From Holdemania sp. Marseille-P2844 (lineage in GTDB: Bacteria; Bacillota_I; Bacilli_A; Erysipelotrichales; Erysipelotrichaceae), in assembly GCF_900120005.1 (NCBI RefSeq), contig NZ_LT635447.1, forward strand, positions 1 to 64,000: a DNA stretch of 64,000 nt, in the 5' to 3' direction. How positions within the stretch are numbered: position 1 is the stretch's first letter; each line of letters begins with the position of its first letter. The translations under genes and the position numbers were made by a program. This document shows, piece after piece, positions 42,401 through 51,824 of the stretch. The notes beneath the pieces were generated by a model. That model worked only from the letters and a program-made list of their open reading frames with translations, was not told the origin of the DNA and ran no database searches.

Positions 42401-42637
42401 AAAACGGACTTTCATCACAGGAAAAGCGGCCGAAAACGGTTCGGCCAATTCCTGAATATCCGCGACGATATACGCGTGCATCGCTTCCCGCCCGCTGGCG
42501 GCTTCCTGTTCGCCAGTTCCGATAAAATCAAGGTCCTCATCCAGATAGCCGACGGTTTTCTCCACATCGCGTGCTTCAAACCAGGCCTCGCAGAACTGCC
42601 GGACTATTTTTTCACAATTTCGCTCCTGATCCCCCAT
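39434..42637 (-). CDS. Soluble hybrid histidine kinase with SnoaL-like and PAS domains
   Basis: 1,067 residues from ATG at 42637 ([12 protein letters not shown]), with GGGAGGAAG upstream and a 34-bp overlap with the preceding gene. The first 125 residues are a SnoaL/NTF2-like domain ([21 protein letters not shown]), then PAS domains (about 160-640). The kinase core has [13 protein letters not shown] with His683, [17 protein letters not shown] and GSGLGLA. A C-terminal receiver has [16 protein letters not shown] and LAKPIDP. No membrane segment. It probably senses a cytoplasmic small molecule or redox state and feeds the shared HPt protein. Confidence 0.93.
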   Translation of the reverse strand: MGDQERNCEKIVRQFCEAWFEARDVEKTVGYLDEDLDFIGTGEQEAASGREAMHAYIVADIQELAEPFSAAFPVMKVRFLQADLSSVFTEMILQNSQYAWHLRGFFILRRQAETWKIVSLHFAEPGRSQQAGEHYPQTVVVERLRRQREELLNDTLPGGMMGGYIAEGFPFYFINDQMLAYLGYRDEAEFVADIQGRIINCMHPDDRQRVDEEVADQLKTSDEYTVEYRMKKQNGSYIWVHDLGRRLQAEDGRPAISSVCYDITAQIQAQEEVLRLYNNIPGAVFRCRYDASLTVVSANDGLFEFIGYTRAEFAELGNQLALIIAPQELQEIAQRLREQLRQAKTVHIENQICCKDGSVKWVSVKAQLFMENNEPYLDCVFIDITEEKQLHRREKELYERELRYFVEAASGNQSGQGRLNLTRNVLESYLTTANFAVAQIGESYDKVIAQFAHSSIDPLTGLRIEEQMRREQVQADYAVGKTEYHFEFLRSTREGAFWSHTTFHSCLNPETGELIVFFYTLDITEQKLQEQLLDQIVSLNYDIIAEIDALSGKLRIHASNDPMIPKEDQFSKAIGQFARRYVKPEFEAEYRRQLDLPFMKQQLAEKGSYTFSIEMQDKQGQTRVKLYKVFYLDRRLDRLCVTRSDVTEVVRQEQIQKAELASALNAAQQANAAKTDFLSRMSHEIRTPMNAILGMSAIAAQSLHDPVRIGDCIEKIQLSSRFLLGLINDILDMSRIESGKLLLNNGPLSTRKLIEGVSTLCAGQAANKGVRYQCIVEPSLQAEYMGDAMKLQQVLVNILSNAVKFTESGGEVVMHVSQLQAKKDNAVVRFVIRDTGVGISPEFLPHLFEPFSQESTGTTATSGGSGLGLAISKSVVDLMDGRISVRSQKGRGTEFIVEVKLGLAAGVHETFAGIVSAGDAGGLDLKTLDFTGRRILLAEDNAINTEVAAMLLQDRGFSVDTAQNGEQALQTYQASALNYYDAILMDIRMPVMDGLTAAARIRTSPRADAGQIPIIAMTANAFDDDIAKSMAAGMNAHLAKPIDPDLLIRTLNEFIGNKEVFGCQTLK

Positions 42638-45231
42638 ACATTCGCTTCCTCCCATAAACGACAACGGCTCTGACAGCCGACCTTTGCGCATTTCAACGCG
42701 CTGTCCGCGCGGGACAGCACCTCATCCAGCGTTTCGCTCAAATCCCACATTGCAATCCCGGCGGAGACTGTCAGCGGCACGTCCTGATTCCACCCGGCCT
42801 CGACAAACGCCTGGCCCAGCGCTTCGCCCTTTCGGACAACCGCTTCCTTCCGCGCCGTCTTCTTCATGACCACAATAAACTCATCCTGCCCTAATCGGGC
42901 GAAGATATCGCTCTGACGGAAATGTGAGCGCAGCAGACGGCTGAACTGACGAATCCGCTGATCGCCGCAATCATGACCAAGCTGGTCGTTGACTTTTTTC
43001 AGATTGTCAAGGTCGAACAGGAACAACGCCAGCGGGGCATCGTCCTGACGCAGCGACTGACAAACCGCATACAACCCCCGGCGGTTTAACAGATCAGTCA
43101 GATAATCACGATAGGCTTCCTCGCGCAGGATTTGTTCCTGCTGCCGCAGAACACTTAATCTCTGCGTGCGCTGGACGCGTTTCCACAGACTCATCGGCGT
43201 GTGCGGTTTGCCCGCAAAATCATCCGCTCCGATATTGAACGCCGCTTCCTCCCACCGGTCGTCCCAATATCCACTCGCAATGATCGGAATATCGCGGACT
43301 TCGATGCGGTGCTGCAGCGTTTTCAACACTTCGACTCCGTCCGGATTTTTTATATCCATACTTAAAACAATCAGCCGGATCTGGCTGGCATAGAGGTCCA
43401 GGCACTGGTAAACACTCTGACCGTCGCCGACGCATTGCACCTGATACTGCTGGCTTAAAACGCGGCGCATTTCTTCGCAATAACGAACGTCTCCATCCGC
43501 TAATAAAAGCATCGGCTTCTGCTGATTAGGAAGCGGCTGCGCATTGTCCAACGCCTGATTCGCCTTCTGTTCGCACTGTTTCTGAAGCAGTTTTTCAAAT
43601 TCCTCGCAAGGCATCGGCCGCGCAAAATAATATCCCTGCACATAATCGCAGCCGGTTTCCCGCAGCCGTTCCAGCTGTTCCCGGGTTTCCACACCTTCCG
43701 CCACGACGCTTAAATTCATCCACCGCGCCAGACTCATGATGAAGCGCAGGATTCCCTGATTGGTCGGCTTAGCCGTTTCGTTCTGAATAAATTTCATATC
43801 CAGCTTTAAAATATCCAGCGGCAGCTGGTTCAGCATGTTTAATGAAGAATAGCCGCTGCCGAAATCATCCATTTCAATGACAAATCCCAGCGTCCGCAGC
43901 TGTTCGACCGTCGCGATGATCTGGCCCGGGTTTTCGGTATAGGCACTTTCTGTAATCTCCAGATGCAGCCGGCTTGGCTGAAGCTCATATTTTTTCAGAA
44001 TCCGGGTCAGAAAGTCGATCAAATCGCTGTTGTAGATATCCGCCCGGGAGACGTTGACGGAAACCGAGATCGGCGGATAGCCTGCCTGATCCCATTGGTG
44101 CAGCTTGGCGCAGGTCTGTTCCCACACATATTGATCCAGCTTGGTGATAAACCCGTTGCGTTCAAACAGTGGAATAAATTCGGCCGGCGACTGAAAGCCC
44201 CATTGCGGATGATTCCAGCGCACTAACGCCTCGGCGCCTGCCAGCTGATCGTCTTTAATCTGAAACTTCGGCTGCAGATATATCACAAACTGCCGTTCTT
44301 TCAGCGCAGCTTCCATACTGTCGGTAATCGCCTGTTCCCGCAGCAGCTTGTTGCGCAGCGTATCGTCATAGGCAGCGACGTAGTGATTATATTGTCCCTT
44401 GATCCGGCGCACCGCCAACAAAGCCCGATCGCACATCTGTTCCACCGACACCTGTTTATCGCGGATGACATAAACGCCCCATTTCACAACGACGTTCTGC
44501 ATGTTCGCCAGCGTGTTGATCTCGCTGTTGGCGTTGATAAAAGATTCCTGTGGATACGCTTGCGGACGGCGCAGCAGACAGGCGAACTGATCGGCGCTCA
44601 ACCGGCCGCAGATTCCGCGGTCGCCGATTTTTTCCTGAATCATTTCAGCGACGCTGATCAGCAGCTGATCGCCCGCCGGCACACCCAGAATATCGTTGAT
44701 CAGTTTAAAATTCTCAATATTGGAGCACAACATGTCATATTCCTGATCCGGATGCGCCTGCAGCTCCTCCCGCACCCGCCGGTAAAAGAATTCCTTACTG
44801 TAAAGGCCGGTCAGCCGGTCATAGCGGAACTGATTGATCATCGCAGCGTTTTCGCGCAGGTTAATAATACTGGCGACGCGGTGCAGGATAATCTGCGGCC
44901 GGTACGGTTTGGCGACAAAATCCGTCGCGCCGTGGGAAAGCGCCGCAACCTCGTCGGATTCGTTGTCGTTCTGCGTCGCCACAATGACCGGAATGGAAGC
45001 AATCGACGGATCGTTTTTCAGAATGGATAAAAACGTATAGCCATCCATCACCGGCATCATAATATCCAGCAGGATCAGGGAAACGTTATCCTTCTGATCA
45101 CCCAGCACTTTTAACGCTTCCAAACCGTTCTGCGCTTCCAGAACTTTATACTGCGGCTCTAAAATTCCCCGCAGCATGATCCGGTTGATCTCATTATCTT
45201 CCACGATTAAGATTATTTTTTGTGAAGTCAT
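42604..45231 (-). CDS. Response regulator with GGDEF, EAL, second receiver-like and GGDEF domains
   Basis: 875 residues from ATG at 45231, eight bases after GGGG. Receiver 1 (1-120) is complete: LIVEDN, LLDIMMP, AKPYRP. A first GGDEF domain has SADQF in place of GGDEF, so it is catalytically dead. The EAL domain (about 310-555) keeps [30 protein letters not shown] and VAEGVE, so phosphodiesterase activity is likely. Then come a receiver-like domain ([16 protein letters not shown]) and a second GGDEF with GQDEF. Net effect is probably c-di-GMP breakdown controlled by the phosphorelay of the next three genes. Confidence 0.92.
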   Translation of the reverse strand: MTSQKIILIVEDNEINRIMLRGILEPQYKVLEAQNGLEALKVLGDQKDNVSLILLDIMMPVMDGYTFLSILKNDPSIASIPVIVATQNDNESDEVAALSHGATDFVAKPYRPQIILHRVASIINLRENAAMINQFRYDRLTGLYSKEFFYRRVREELQAHPDQEYDMLCSNIENFKLINDILGVPAGDQLLISVAEMIQEKIGDRGICGRLSADQFACLLRRPQAYPQESFINANSEINTLANMQNVVVKWGVYVIRDKQVSVEQMCDRALLAVRRIKGQYNHYVAAYDDTLRNKLLREQAITDSMEAALKERQFVIYLQPKFQIKDDQLAGAEALVRWNHPQWGFQSPAEFIPLFERNGFITKLDQYVWEQTCAKLHQWDQAGYPPISVSVNVSRADIYNSDLIDFLTRILKKYELQPSRLHLEITESAYTENPGQIIATVEQLRTLGFVIEMDDFGSGYSSLNMLNQLPLDILKLDMKFIQNETAKPTNQGILRFIMSLARWMNLSVVAEGVETREQLERLRETGCDYVQGYYFARPMPCEEFEKLLQKQCEQKANQALDNAQPLPNQQKPMLLLADGDVRYCEEMRRVLSQQYQVQCVGDGQSVYQCLDLYASQIRLIVLSMDIKNPDGVEVLKTLQHRIEVRDIPIIASGYWDDRWEEAAFNIGADDFAGKPHTPMSLWKRVQRTQRLSVLRQQEQILREEAYRDYLTDLLNRRGLYAVCQSLRQDDAPLALFLFDLDNLKKVNDQLGHDCGDQRIRQFSRLLRSHFRQSDIFARLGQDEFIVVMKKTARKEAVVRKGEALGQAFVEAGWNQDVPLTVSAGIAMWDLSETLDEVLSRADSALKCAKVGCQSRCRLWEEANVWGIRSEIVKK

Positions 45232-45377
45232 CTTCATTACCCCGCTTCATCCGCCTTGCTTGGACTGTCGCCGGAAATCAAAAACAAGATTTTAATTTTC
45301 AGATTTCCAACCAGTTGTCTGAACTGCTTAAAGAATTAGGGGAGTGTTTTTATCTCTGCCTGATATCCATTGAAATA

Positions 45378-45406
45378 ATTTTAGCATAGGGTAAAGGGAA
45401 CCGCAA
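45378..45406 (-). promoter_or_regulatory. Promoter of the four-gene signalling operon
   Basis: Minus strand TTGCGG (45401-45406), 17-bp spacer, TAAAAT (45378-45383). Transcription would start near 45371, about 140 bases before the first gene. The remaining sequence to 45,620 holds no convincing gene. Confidence 0.5.
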
Positions 45407-45621
45407 TCTCTTTCCAGGGTGAAAGTCGTTCGAATATGGTAATAATTTCAGTAAATAAGTTTAATTTCATCCGGTTTTCTTTTGAATGACAAACCTGAAC
45501 ATAGATTAATCCGGATTGAATTCCTGACTGATTATAAAATGGAATTGATCTATCTAACCCTGGATAATTATTTCATTTCCCTAACTATTTCCCCCGATCC
45601 TGCCCGAAAGGAAAAACAACG

Positions 45622-45647
45622 AAAAAGGGCTGGCGAACGCCAGTCCC
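45622..45647 (-). terminator. Terminator after the small membrane-protein genes
   Basis: Minus strand: CTGGCG/CGCCAG plus GGG/CCC with one bulged base (45627-45647), then five T residues. It follows the two small genes at 45.7-45.9 kb. Confidence 0.78.
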
Positions 45648-45695
45648 TGACTCAAACATCTTTTCATTTCAGGCGAAGCTGGATTTAAAGCTGGA

Positions 45696-45839
45696 TCAGC
45701 GAAGCATCAGCCGGCTGCCCTGATGCAGGATATCCGCGATCAGGTTCAGCACCGGATTGTATTGATCCAGAAGGCAAAGACTCATGCCTCCAAAAACAAA
45801 CATCGTCGTGACAAACCAGCGCAGATTCTTAATCATCAT
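45696..45839 (-). CDS. 47-residue membrane-associated protein
   Basis: ATG at 45839, overlapping the end of the previous small gene, with GGAAGCGGAAG nearby. The product begins MMIKNLRWFVTTMFVFGGMS and has one hydrophobic helix followed by a short amphipathic tail. Paired with another tiny membrane protein in a unit closed by a terminator. Function unknown. Confidence 0.5.
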   Translation of the reverse strand: MMIKNLRWFVTTMFVFGGMSLCLLDQYNPVLNLIADILHQGSRLMLR

Positions 45840-45927
45840 CTTCCGCTTCCTTCTGTTTTTTAATCCACCAAAGCAAGCCTGCCGCCACGCCTAAACTGAT
45901 GAGCAGCCATCCTGTTTTTTTCTTCAT
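45829..45927 (-). CDS. 32-residue single-pass membrane protein
   Basis: ATG at 45927 with a strong GGAGGAAAGGCTTC upstream. The product is MKKKTGWLLISLGVAAGLLW followed by WIKKQKEAEDDD: a basic start, one transmembrane helix and an acidic tail. The strong ribosome binding site and overlap with the next small gene support coding. Function unknown. Confidence 0.55.
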   Translation of the reverse strand: MKKKTGWLLISLGVAAGLLWWIKKQKEAEDDD

Positions 45928-46306
45928 GAAGCCTTTCCTCCTTGATTTCTGGCTTCATTATAAGAAATATTCCCGCCGCTCTCCATCGTTTGAGCTTACA
46001 GACAGCTTACAGTTTCGTCACCCGTGTAAAAAACATGATTTTCTGAAGCCTCATTTTAGTAAATCAAGCCTGAGCGGCCTGCCCCAGTTTGAAAATCGCA
46101 GTTTTCTCATAAAAAAAATAGAAATTCGCTTACCGGGCGCCTTTCTATTTCCATTCCAACAGGAATGATTTTTCTATTGCCAGGGAGTCTGGCTTAACGG
46201 GGGAAAGAAATTAATCAAACTTCTCATTTGATTGTCTTCATTATAACCTCCGCTTGTGTGAAAAACATGGTCGAATTGTGAAATATTTGTGTAAGTCAAA
46301 AGCAGT
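45928..46306. other. Intergenic region with a terminator-like hairpin
   Basis: About 380 bp without a gene I can support. A 9-bp stem AAATAGAAA/TTTCTATTT (46117-46125 and 46143-46151) followed on the minus strand by eight T residues probably terminates the pentapeptide-repeat transcript. The rest is AT-rich and featureless. Confidence 0.6.
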
Positions 46307-46954
46307 TTATTCTTCCTTAATGATAATCCCCAAAACCCGGGCCAGATCCACCGCCTGCGCCGGATTCACAATCACGCCCCTCAGCTCGTCGCCGCACAAG
46401 GCAATTCCTTCGATCGAACAGGTGGACAAATCGACGCCGCTGAGATGACTGTGGAAAAACTCACTTTCATCCAGCTTGCAGCGTTGAATTTCAAAGCTGG
46501 AAAACTTTCCTTCGCTGAATGAAGACTGCGTGCAGATGCAGTCCGCAAAGCGGCAGCTTTTAAAACTGGAGAACGCGAAGTTGGAATAATCGAGCGCACA
46601 GTTGAGGAATACCACGTCCTGCAGCACGCAGCGCGACAGATCCGCGCCGGTCATGCGGCAATGATCGAACACAACCCGCCGCAGCGTGCTTTCACTCAGC
46701 TGACAGTTGGAAAAATCGCAGTGATCGAAAATCACGTCGATAAAATAATTTTTCTCGCTGATCGCCGCCATCGTCACCTTTGTCAGCCGGCATTCGCTGA
46801 ATTCCCTGCCCGGCGCTTTTTCTTCCGGCCATAAATCATCGTTGATTTCCAAGCCGGTCAGTTTTTCCTGCGCCGCCAGCGCGGACGTCAGCACAGCGGG
46901 ATCCAGCTTCAGGGGCAGGCGCGGCGCTTGCAGTTCTTTTTTGATTTGTTTCAT
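46307..46954 (-). CDS. Pentapeptide-repeat protein (YjbI/Qnr-like fold)
   Basis: 215 residues from ATG at 46954 (MKQIKKELQAPRLP), with GGAAGGATGAG upstream; the 21 codons before it lack a site. Residues about 50-190 contain degenerate pentapeptides with a central Phe/Leu every five residues (FDHCDFSNCQLSESTLRRV, SRCVLQDVVFLNCALDYSNF). The pattern is more Cys-rich and irregular than in the phage pentapeptide protein. The end, NPAQAVDLARVLGI, is common in chromosomal members. Some relatives protect gyrase; here the role is unknown. Confidence 0.85.
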   Translation of the reverse strand: MKQIKKELQAPRLPLKLDPAVLTSALAAQEKLTGLEINDDLWPEEKAPGREFSECRLTKVTMAAISEKNYFIDVIFDHCDFSNCQLSESTLRRVVFDHCRMTGADLSRCVLQDVVFLNCALDYSNFAFSSFKSCRFADCICTQSSFSEGKFSSFEIQRCKLDESEFFHSHLSGVDLSTCSIEGIALCGDELRGVIVNPAQAVDLARVLGIIIKEE

Positions 46955-47019
46955 GAACTCATCCTTCCTGATTCTTTTAATCTTATCACAGATCCAGTTT
47001 CTTGCAATGAAATCCAATG

Positions 47020-47079
47020 TTGACAGCCCTTGTCTATCGTGATAGACTCAAGACAGAAGATGTGTCTATTGCAATAGAC
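47020..47079 (+). promoter_or_regulatory. BlaI-type promoter with two operators
   Basis: TTGACA (47020-47025), 17-bp spacer and TAGACT (47043-47048). Two dyads of the form GTCTAT-N4-ATAGAC lie at 47032-47047, between the hexamers, and at 47064-47079, just downstream of the start. Their centres are 32 bp apart, three helical turns. This is the layout of BlaI/MecI autoregulated promoters. Confidence 0.85.
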
Positions 47080-47091
47080 AGGAGGTGCTTT

Positions 47092-47475
47092 ATGGAACAG
47101 GAACTGAAACTGCATGAAGCGGAATACCGTTTTGCCTGCATTATCTGGGAACACGAACCACTCAGCTCCGGCGAGCTGGCGCAGCTGTGCCGCCAACAGC
47201 TGAACTGGCAGCGTACAACGACGTATACCGTGTTGAAAAAGCTTTGCACAAAAGGGTTCTTTAAAAATGAAAATGCCGTCGTAACAGCGCTGATCAAGAA
47301 GGAACAGGTGCAGCAGTATGAAAGCCGCAAGGTGCTGGAAAATCTTTTCGACAACTCGCTTCCGGCGTTTCTGACCGCATTTATGGCCGGAAAGAAAATC
47401 AGCGAGGATGAGGCTGAAGCGCTGAAAGCGTTGATTGACCGCTGTCAGGAGAATGATGATGAACGCGGCGCTTAA
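47092..47475 (+). CDS. BlaI/MecI-family transcriptional repressor
   Basis: 127 residues from ATG at 47092, eight bases after AGGAGGTG; the open frame upstream covers the operators and is not used. The winged helix (LHEAEYRFACIIWEHEPLSSGELAQL, ending RTTTYTVLKKL) is that of BlaI/MecI, followed by a dimerisation helix region. It should repress its own operon through the two dyads upstream and be released when cleaved by the M56 protein encoded next, with which it overlaps by 17 bp. Confidence 0.93.
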   Translation: MEQELKLHEAEYRFACIIWEHEPLSSGELAQLCRQQLNWQRTTTYTVLKKLCTKGFFKNENAVVTALIKKEQVQQYESRKVLENLFDNSLPAFLTAFMAGKKISEDEAEALKALIDRCQENDDERGA

Positions 47476-49192
47476 TTTTCTGATCGGCAACAGCGTCGCC
47501 GTGTGCTTCGTCTTCCTCGTTGTCGTGATTCTGCGATGGCTGCTGCGGCATACGCCGAAAATCTACGCCTATGCCTTATGGGCGGCGGTGTTTCTGCGGC
47601 TGCTTTTGCCGGTATCGATCAGCGCGCCGGTCAGCTTTGTCCCCGCCGGCGCAATGGCCTTGAGCGAACAGACCGCGCAGGCGCTCTCGCTTCCGCGCAG
47701 CGATGCCCCTCGCACGTCCTTAATCCCGCCAGAAACAGCCGCAGCTGCGGAAACCCGCCCTATGTCCGCTTCCCAACCGGCCGCCGGACTTGGAATGTTC
47801 TGGCTGATCGGACTGGCCGTGATCGTCAGCGGCAGTCTGCTCCAATACCGCCGGTTTCTTCGCCGCTGTGTCCGGGGAACTGAAATTCAGCCTGGAATCT
47901 GGCGGTGTTCCGACCTGGACTCGCCGGTTCTGATCGGCCTGGTTCATCCCCGGATTCTGCTTCCGGAGGGATTAAATGAAATAGAGGAAACCAGCGTACT
48001 GCTTCATGAACAGATGCATTCCCGGCGCAAAGACCCGTGGATCAAGCTGGCCGCTTACGCGCTCGTCTGCGTCTATTGGTTTCATCCGCTGGTCTGGGCC
48101 GCCTTTGCCCTGATGAGTCAGGACATGGAAATGGCTTGCGATGAAGCGGTAATCCGCCGTCAGGACAGTCCGGGAAAACAAGCCTATTCCCATGCCCTGG
48201 TCGAACTGGCTGCCGCCTCTTGGCAGCGCTTCCCGCACCCGCTGAACTTTGCGCGCGGGTCGCTGCGCAGGCGAATTGAGAACATCCTGAATTATAAAAA
48301 ACTACCGTGCTGGGCTGGCGGTCTGCTGACGATCGGACTGGTCGTCGTGCTGATCGTGGCGCTGTGCAGTCCGCGTCAACAAAACGCTTTCGACGCGCAG
48401 GCAAAAACGCTGGCTGAACAATTCTGTTCAGCCTTGGTCGCGCAGGATGACGCAGAGCTGCGGTCACTGCTGCCAGATCAGAGTGCCGCTGACCGGCAGG
48501 AGCTGCTGCGATTCGCGACTCCGGAATGTCAGGTCTGGTCTGAAAAACCGGCAGTTTACCGGGATCAGATCCGGGTTCAGGCAGACATCGTGATCCAGGA
48601 CAGCACTCTGTATGCCTCCGGCGATGCAACGCTCAGTCTGATGATGCGCTCGCAGGATAAGGATTTATTTCTGGAACGCGTGCAGGTCGGCGAAGCCGCC
48701 CCCTTTGATCTCGATCCCGCGGACGCCGACGCGTTCATGCCGCTGAACGATATCGTCGATCGGCTGCGGGCTTATATCCCGCAGGCGGTGCTGGACGGCA
48801 TCAACAGCCGGACAATCCCTTCTTCGCATTTCTATCTGCTCGCCAGCTACGATGATCCGCAGACCCGGATCGCTGACAGCTACCGCTATAATCTCCAGAT
48901 CACCGTTGACGCCGACCGGATGACCTCGCTGCACTTCCGGGATTACGGTGCGGACGCCTCGCAATGGCCGCTTGTCAATCTGACGCAGGCGCAGGGGCAG
49001 GCGCTGGCCGAAGCCTTCGCCCAGGATTTCCTCAAGCTGGATCAGAATCCTCCATGGGAACCGGCCGGGATTCAGGAAACGATCGGCGGCGACTACGACA
49101 GCTGGAAAGCGGTGCAGGACGGGGTCACCTATACGATCTGCATCGATCGGGAACATGCGTTTGTCGTCTACTATTTCTCCGAAGCCGAATAA
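47459..49192 (+). CDS. M56-family (BlaR1-like) sensor metallopeptidase
   Basis: 577 residues from the third of three ATGs (47459), seven bases after AGGAG. Transmembrane helices lie near 5-27, 32-52, 110-130, 200-225 and 285-305. The zinc site is HEQMH (about residue 182) with ACDEAV as third ligand region, as in BlaR1/MecR1. The extracellular C-terminal 260 residues are not the usual penicillin-binding domain: they contain FCSALVAQDDAELRSLLPD and later FRDYGADASQWPL. The protein probably senses another envelope signal and cleaves the neighbouring repressor. Confidence 0.88.
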   Translation: MNAALNFLIGNSVAVCFVFLVVVILRWLLRHTPKIYAYALWAAVFLRLLLPVSISAPVSFVPAGAMALSEQTAQALSLPRSDAPRTSLIPPETAAAAETRPMSASQPAAGLGMFWLIGLAVIVSGSLLQYRRFLRRCVRGTEIQPGIWRCSDLDSPVLIGLVHPRILLPEGLNEIEETSVLLHEQMHSRRKDPWIKLAAYALVCVYWFHPLVWAAFALMSQDMEMACDEAVIRRQDSPGKQAYSHALVELAAASWQRFPHPLNFARGSLRRRIENILNYKKLPCWAGGLLTIGLVVVLIVALCSPRQQNAFDAQAKTLAEQFCSALVAQDDAELRSLLPDQSAADRQELLRFATPECQVWSEKPAVYRDQIRVQADIVIQDSTLYASGDATLSLMMRSQDKDLFLERVQVGEAAPFDLDPADADAFMPLNDIVDRLRAYIPQAVLDGINSRTIPSSHFYLLASYDDPQTRIADSYRYNLQITVDADRMTSLHFRDYGADASQWPLVNLTQAQGQALAEAFAQDFLKLDQNPPWEPAGIQETIGGDYDSWKAVQDGVTYTICIDREHAFVVYYFSEAE

Positions 49193-49208
49193 TCCCAAAT
49201 ACATGATA

Positions 49209-49245
49209 AAACAGGAAAGATCACGGTCTCTCCTGTTTCTTGTTT
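49209..49245. terminator. Terminator between the M56 and M14 peptidase genes
   Basis: The stem AACAGGA/TCCTGTT (49210-49216 and 49231-49237) with a 14-nt loop is followed by TCTTGTTTATT on the plus strand and by TTTATC on the minus strand. It probably serves both convergent genes. Confidence 0.6.
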
Positions 49246-49277
49246 ATTCTTCTTTCGTTTGAAAATCAGCGCCAGCC

Positions 49278-50966
49278 TTATAACACAAGCTTTACGACCG
49301 CGCGGCCGGCTTTCGGCTGGAACGCAGTAATCGTGATTTCCGCACCCTTGCGCGCCTGCACCAGCCAGCGCAGGGTATGGGTCAGCGGTGCGTGTGCGCC
49401 GGTAGTGACTTCACAGGAACGATACTCGGCGTTCGCACCGGAATAGCCTTCCAGATCGCCGATCTCCGTAATTGCCTGACCGGCGATGAAGCTCTCAATC
49501 TGCCCCTGCAGCGAAACCTTGACCGGTTTGGCCGTGCCCAGAAGCTTCGCTTCCCGGCTTAAATAAGTCGGCAGATAGCCAACGTTAGAAATTGTAGCGG
49601 TTACTTCCGCCAGATCCGCACCCAGCCAGTTCACATTTGTCTTGTCGATCTCCAGCTGCGGCAGCGACTGAGCGTAGCGCAGGCAGAACTTCGTCGTTTT
49701 TTCCACTTCCTGCAATAAGAACGCATTCGGACAGTTTTCCTCAGTAAATTTCAGATTCAGTCCGCCGATTTCCACTAATCCCAGCTGCGGATGTTGATAC
49801 GGCGTCCAGGCTTCCATGCTTTCCGGGGCGTTTTCCGCGCACCACGCCAGCACCTTCGCCATCGTGTCCAGACATTCCGCTTCGCTTTTGGCGTCGCGGC
49901 GATCCCAGTCGATCTTGCAGCCGGCCCGTTCCAACAGATTCCACAGTTCCAGCGTATAGGCAGGAATGCCCTGATCCTGGAAGCACCAGTCGTCAAACGC
50001 GCCGGAGGAATAATTTTCCTGATCCGTCATGAAGTGATCGAAAATGTTGATCGCCGGATAGCCCATTTCTTCCGTCGCCATCGCCGCGATCTCACGCAGC
50101 CGGCGCATGTCGTCGGGATCCGCGCTCTTTTCCGGGCGGGTTCCCGGCGGATACAGAATCACGCCGCCGCTGGTATGATGCGTTGCGACCGCGCCGATGT
50201 TGTGATGGGCCAGGACAAAATCCACTACCGCTTTGTTTTCCGGATTGCTTAACGGGTAAGCCCCGGCCCCGGCCTGGCGGGATTCATGGAACCAGCCGAA
50301 CGGATAGTTGCGGTTGAAGTCCAGTCCCCATAAGGTGGGAGCCGGCTGAATCTCATTGCCGTTGGCGCCCTTCAGCACGCCTTCACTGACGACCGTGTAG
50401 AACTCGCCATCGCGCTCATCCGGCTTGCGTTTTTCCATTAACTGCGGGTGCGTCTTGCTGATCTTCCAGGCGCCGTGCTTGTCCTTGATCCGCATCATCC
50501 GGATCACGCCGTCCTGATCCATGTCTTCCGGCACTAAACCCGGCTGCTGCACCGGGGTCAGATACGGCCGGTCAGCGGAACGCAGATCATACGGCGAAGT
50601 CAGATACACCTCGCTGCCGTCCACGCTGATCCGCGGAATGACGTAGAACGTCAGCGTGTCCACCAGCCGCGTCAGCTGGGCATCCTCGCCATAGTTTGTG
50701 CACAAGACGTCGAGCGTATGCAGCGCCGCCATCGAACCGGTCACTTCCCCGGCATGCGTATTGGCGTCGATATAGAACGCCGGCTTCGCCAGCGGATCGC
50801 CCGTCTGCTTATTGGTCAGCGTCAGCGCCCATACGTCGCGGTCCTTTTCACTCTTGCAGATCGATTCCATCGCAAGTAAATCCGGATGGTTTTTGACCAG
50901 CGTCTGCAGCGCTTCGGTCAGCTCGGAATAAGCATAGTAATGATCGTACTGAAAGGTTGTTTTCAT
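49278..50966 (-). CDS. M14-family zinc carboxypeptidase
   Basis: 562 residues with GGAGGTGTCCGA before ATG. The M14 site is complete: HAGE (His71, Glu74), third zinc ligand near THHTSGG (His263/264), the substrate-binding LDFNRNYP (Arg219) and the catalytic glutamate in YTLELWN (Glu340). There is no signal peptide, so it acts in the cytoplasm or is released otherwise. The last 150 residues form a beta-rich accessory domain. It likely trims peptides or cell-wall peptides; the exact substrate is not evident. It stands alone, convergent with the M56 gene. Confidence 0.92.
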   Translation of the reverse strand: MKTTFQYDHYYAYSELTEALQTLVKNHPDLLAMESICKSEKDRDVWALTLTNKQTGDPLAKPAFYIDANTHAGEVTGSMAALHTLDVLCTNYGEDAQLTRLVDTLTFYVIPRISVDGSEVYLTSPYDLRSADRPYLTPVQQPGLVPEDMDQDGVIRMMRIKDKHGAWKISKTHPQLMEKRKPDERDGEFYTVVSEGVLKGANGNEIQPAPTLWGLDFNRNYPFGWFHESRQAGAGAYPLSNPENKAVVDFVLAHHNIGAVATHHTSGGVILYPPGTRPEKSADPDDMRRLREIAAMATEEMGYPAINIFDHFMTDQENYSSGAFDDWCFQDQGIPAYTLELWNLLERAGCKIDWDRRDAKSEAECLDTMAKVLAWCAENAPESMEAWTPYQHPQLGLVEIGGLNLKFTEENCPNAFLLQEVEKTTKFCLRYAQSLPQLEIDKTNVNWLGADLAEVTATISNVGYLPTYLSREAKLLGTAKPVKVSLQGQIESFIAGQAITEIGDLEGYSGANAEYRSCEVTTGAHAPLTHTLRWLVQARKGAEITITAFQPKAGRAVVKLVL

Positions 50967-51080
50967 TCGGACACCTCCATCTTTATTTTATATTCAGTCC
51001 TGCCCTGGCTTAGTCAGCTTGAATTCAACGATTTGCTCAGGCCGGCCGGTAATCCTATGATGCGCCAAAATCCTGTTTTT

Positions 51081-51824
51081 TTACAACACTTTGCTTAAGA
51101 ATTCAATCGTTCGCGGATGGGTTGGATGATCGAAGATTTCCGTCGGACTGCCCTGTTCGGCGATCACGCCTTCATCCATAAACAACACGCGGTCACTGAC
51201 CGACCGGGCAAAGCCCATTTCATGCGTGACGATCACACACGTCATGCCGCCTTCCGCCAGCTGCTGGATGACCTCCAGAACGTCCTTGACCATTTCCGGA
51301 TCGAGCGCCGAGGTCGGTTCGTCGAACAACATGACGTCCGGCTCCATCGCCATCGCCCGCACGATCGCCAGCCGCTGCTTCTGACCGCCGGAGAGCTTGC
51401 GCGGATATTCGTGCGCCTTGTCCTCCAGGCCGACCTGCTTCAACAGCTTCATCGCTTTCTCTTCCGCTTCCTTCTGCGGAACCTTCTTTTCCAGCGTCGG
51501 GGTGATCGTGATGTTTTCCAGCACGGTTAAATGCGGGAAAACGTTGAAATGCTGGAACACCATGCCGATCTTCTGACGGTGGTGGTCGATATTGATCTTT
51601 TTGTCGGCAATGTCCACGCCTTCAAAGATGACCTGACCGCTGGTCGGCTTTTCCAGCAGGTTCAGACACCGCAGAAACGTCGACTTGCCGCTGCCGGAGG
51701 GGCCGATGATCGAGACGACCTCGCCCTTATGAATCGTTTCGTTGATTCCTTTTAAAACTTCCAGCGATCCGAAATTCTTTTTCAGATCTTTGACTTCAAT
51801 TAATTTTTCTCCTGCATTAATCAC
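51081..51824 (-). CDS. Amino-acid ABC transporter ATP-binding protein (GlnQ/ArtM-like)
   Basis: 247 residues beginning at GTG 51824, overlapping the fused permease stop by 8 bp. Walker [11 protein letters not shown] loop [10 protein letters not shown], signature LSGGQKQR, Walker [14 protein letters not shown] and the switch His in VTHEMGFA are all canonical for polar amino-acid uptake. It energises the transporter formed with the fused binding protein-permease encoded just upstream. The T-box in the leader implies arginine as the sensed, and perhaps carried, amino acid. Confidence 0.96.
   Translation of the reverse strand: MINAGEKLIEVKDLKKNFGSLEVLKGINETIHKGEVVSIIGPSGSGKSTFLRCLNLLEKPTSGQVIFEGVDIADKKINIDHHRQKIGMVFQHFNVFPHLTVLENITITPTLEKKVPQKEAEEKAMKLLKQVGLEDKAHEYPRKLSGGQKQRLAIVRAMAMEPDVMLFDEPTSALDPEMVKDVLEVIQQLAEGGMTCVIVTHEMGFARSVSDRVLFMDEGVIAEQGSPTEIFDHPTHPRTIEFLSKVL

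Noticed and set aside
45482-45688. 68-codon plus-strand frame upstream of the small membrane-protein genes
   Set aside because: No ribosome binding site, it runs through a terminator hairpin, and the product has no recognisable features.
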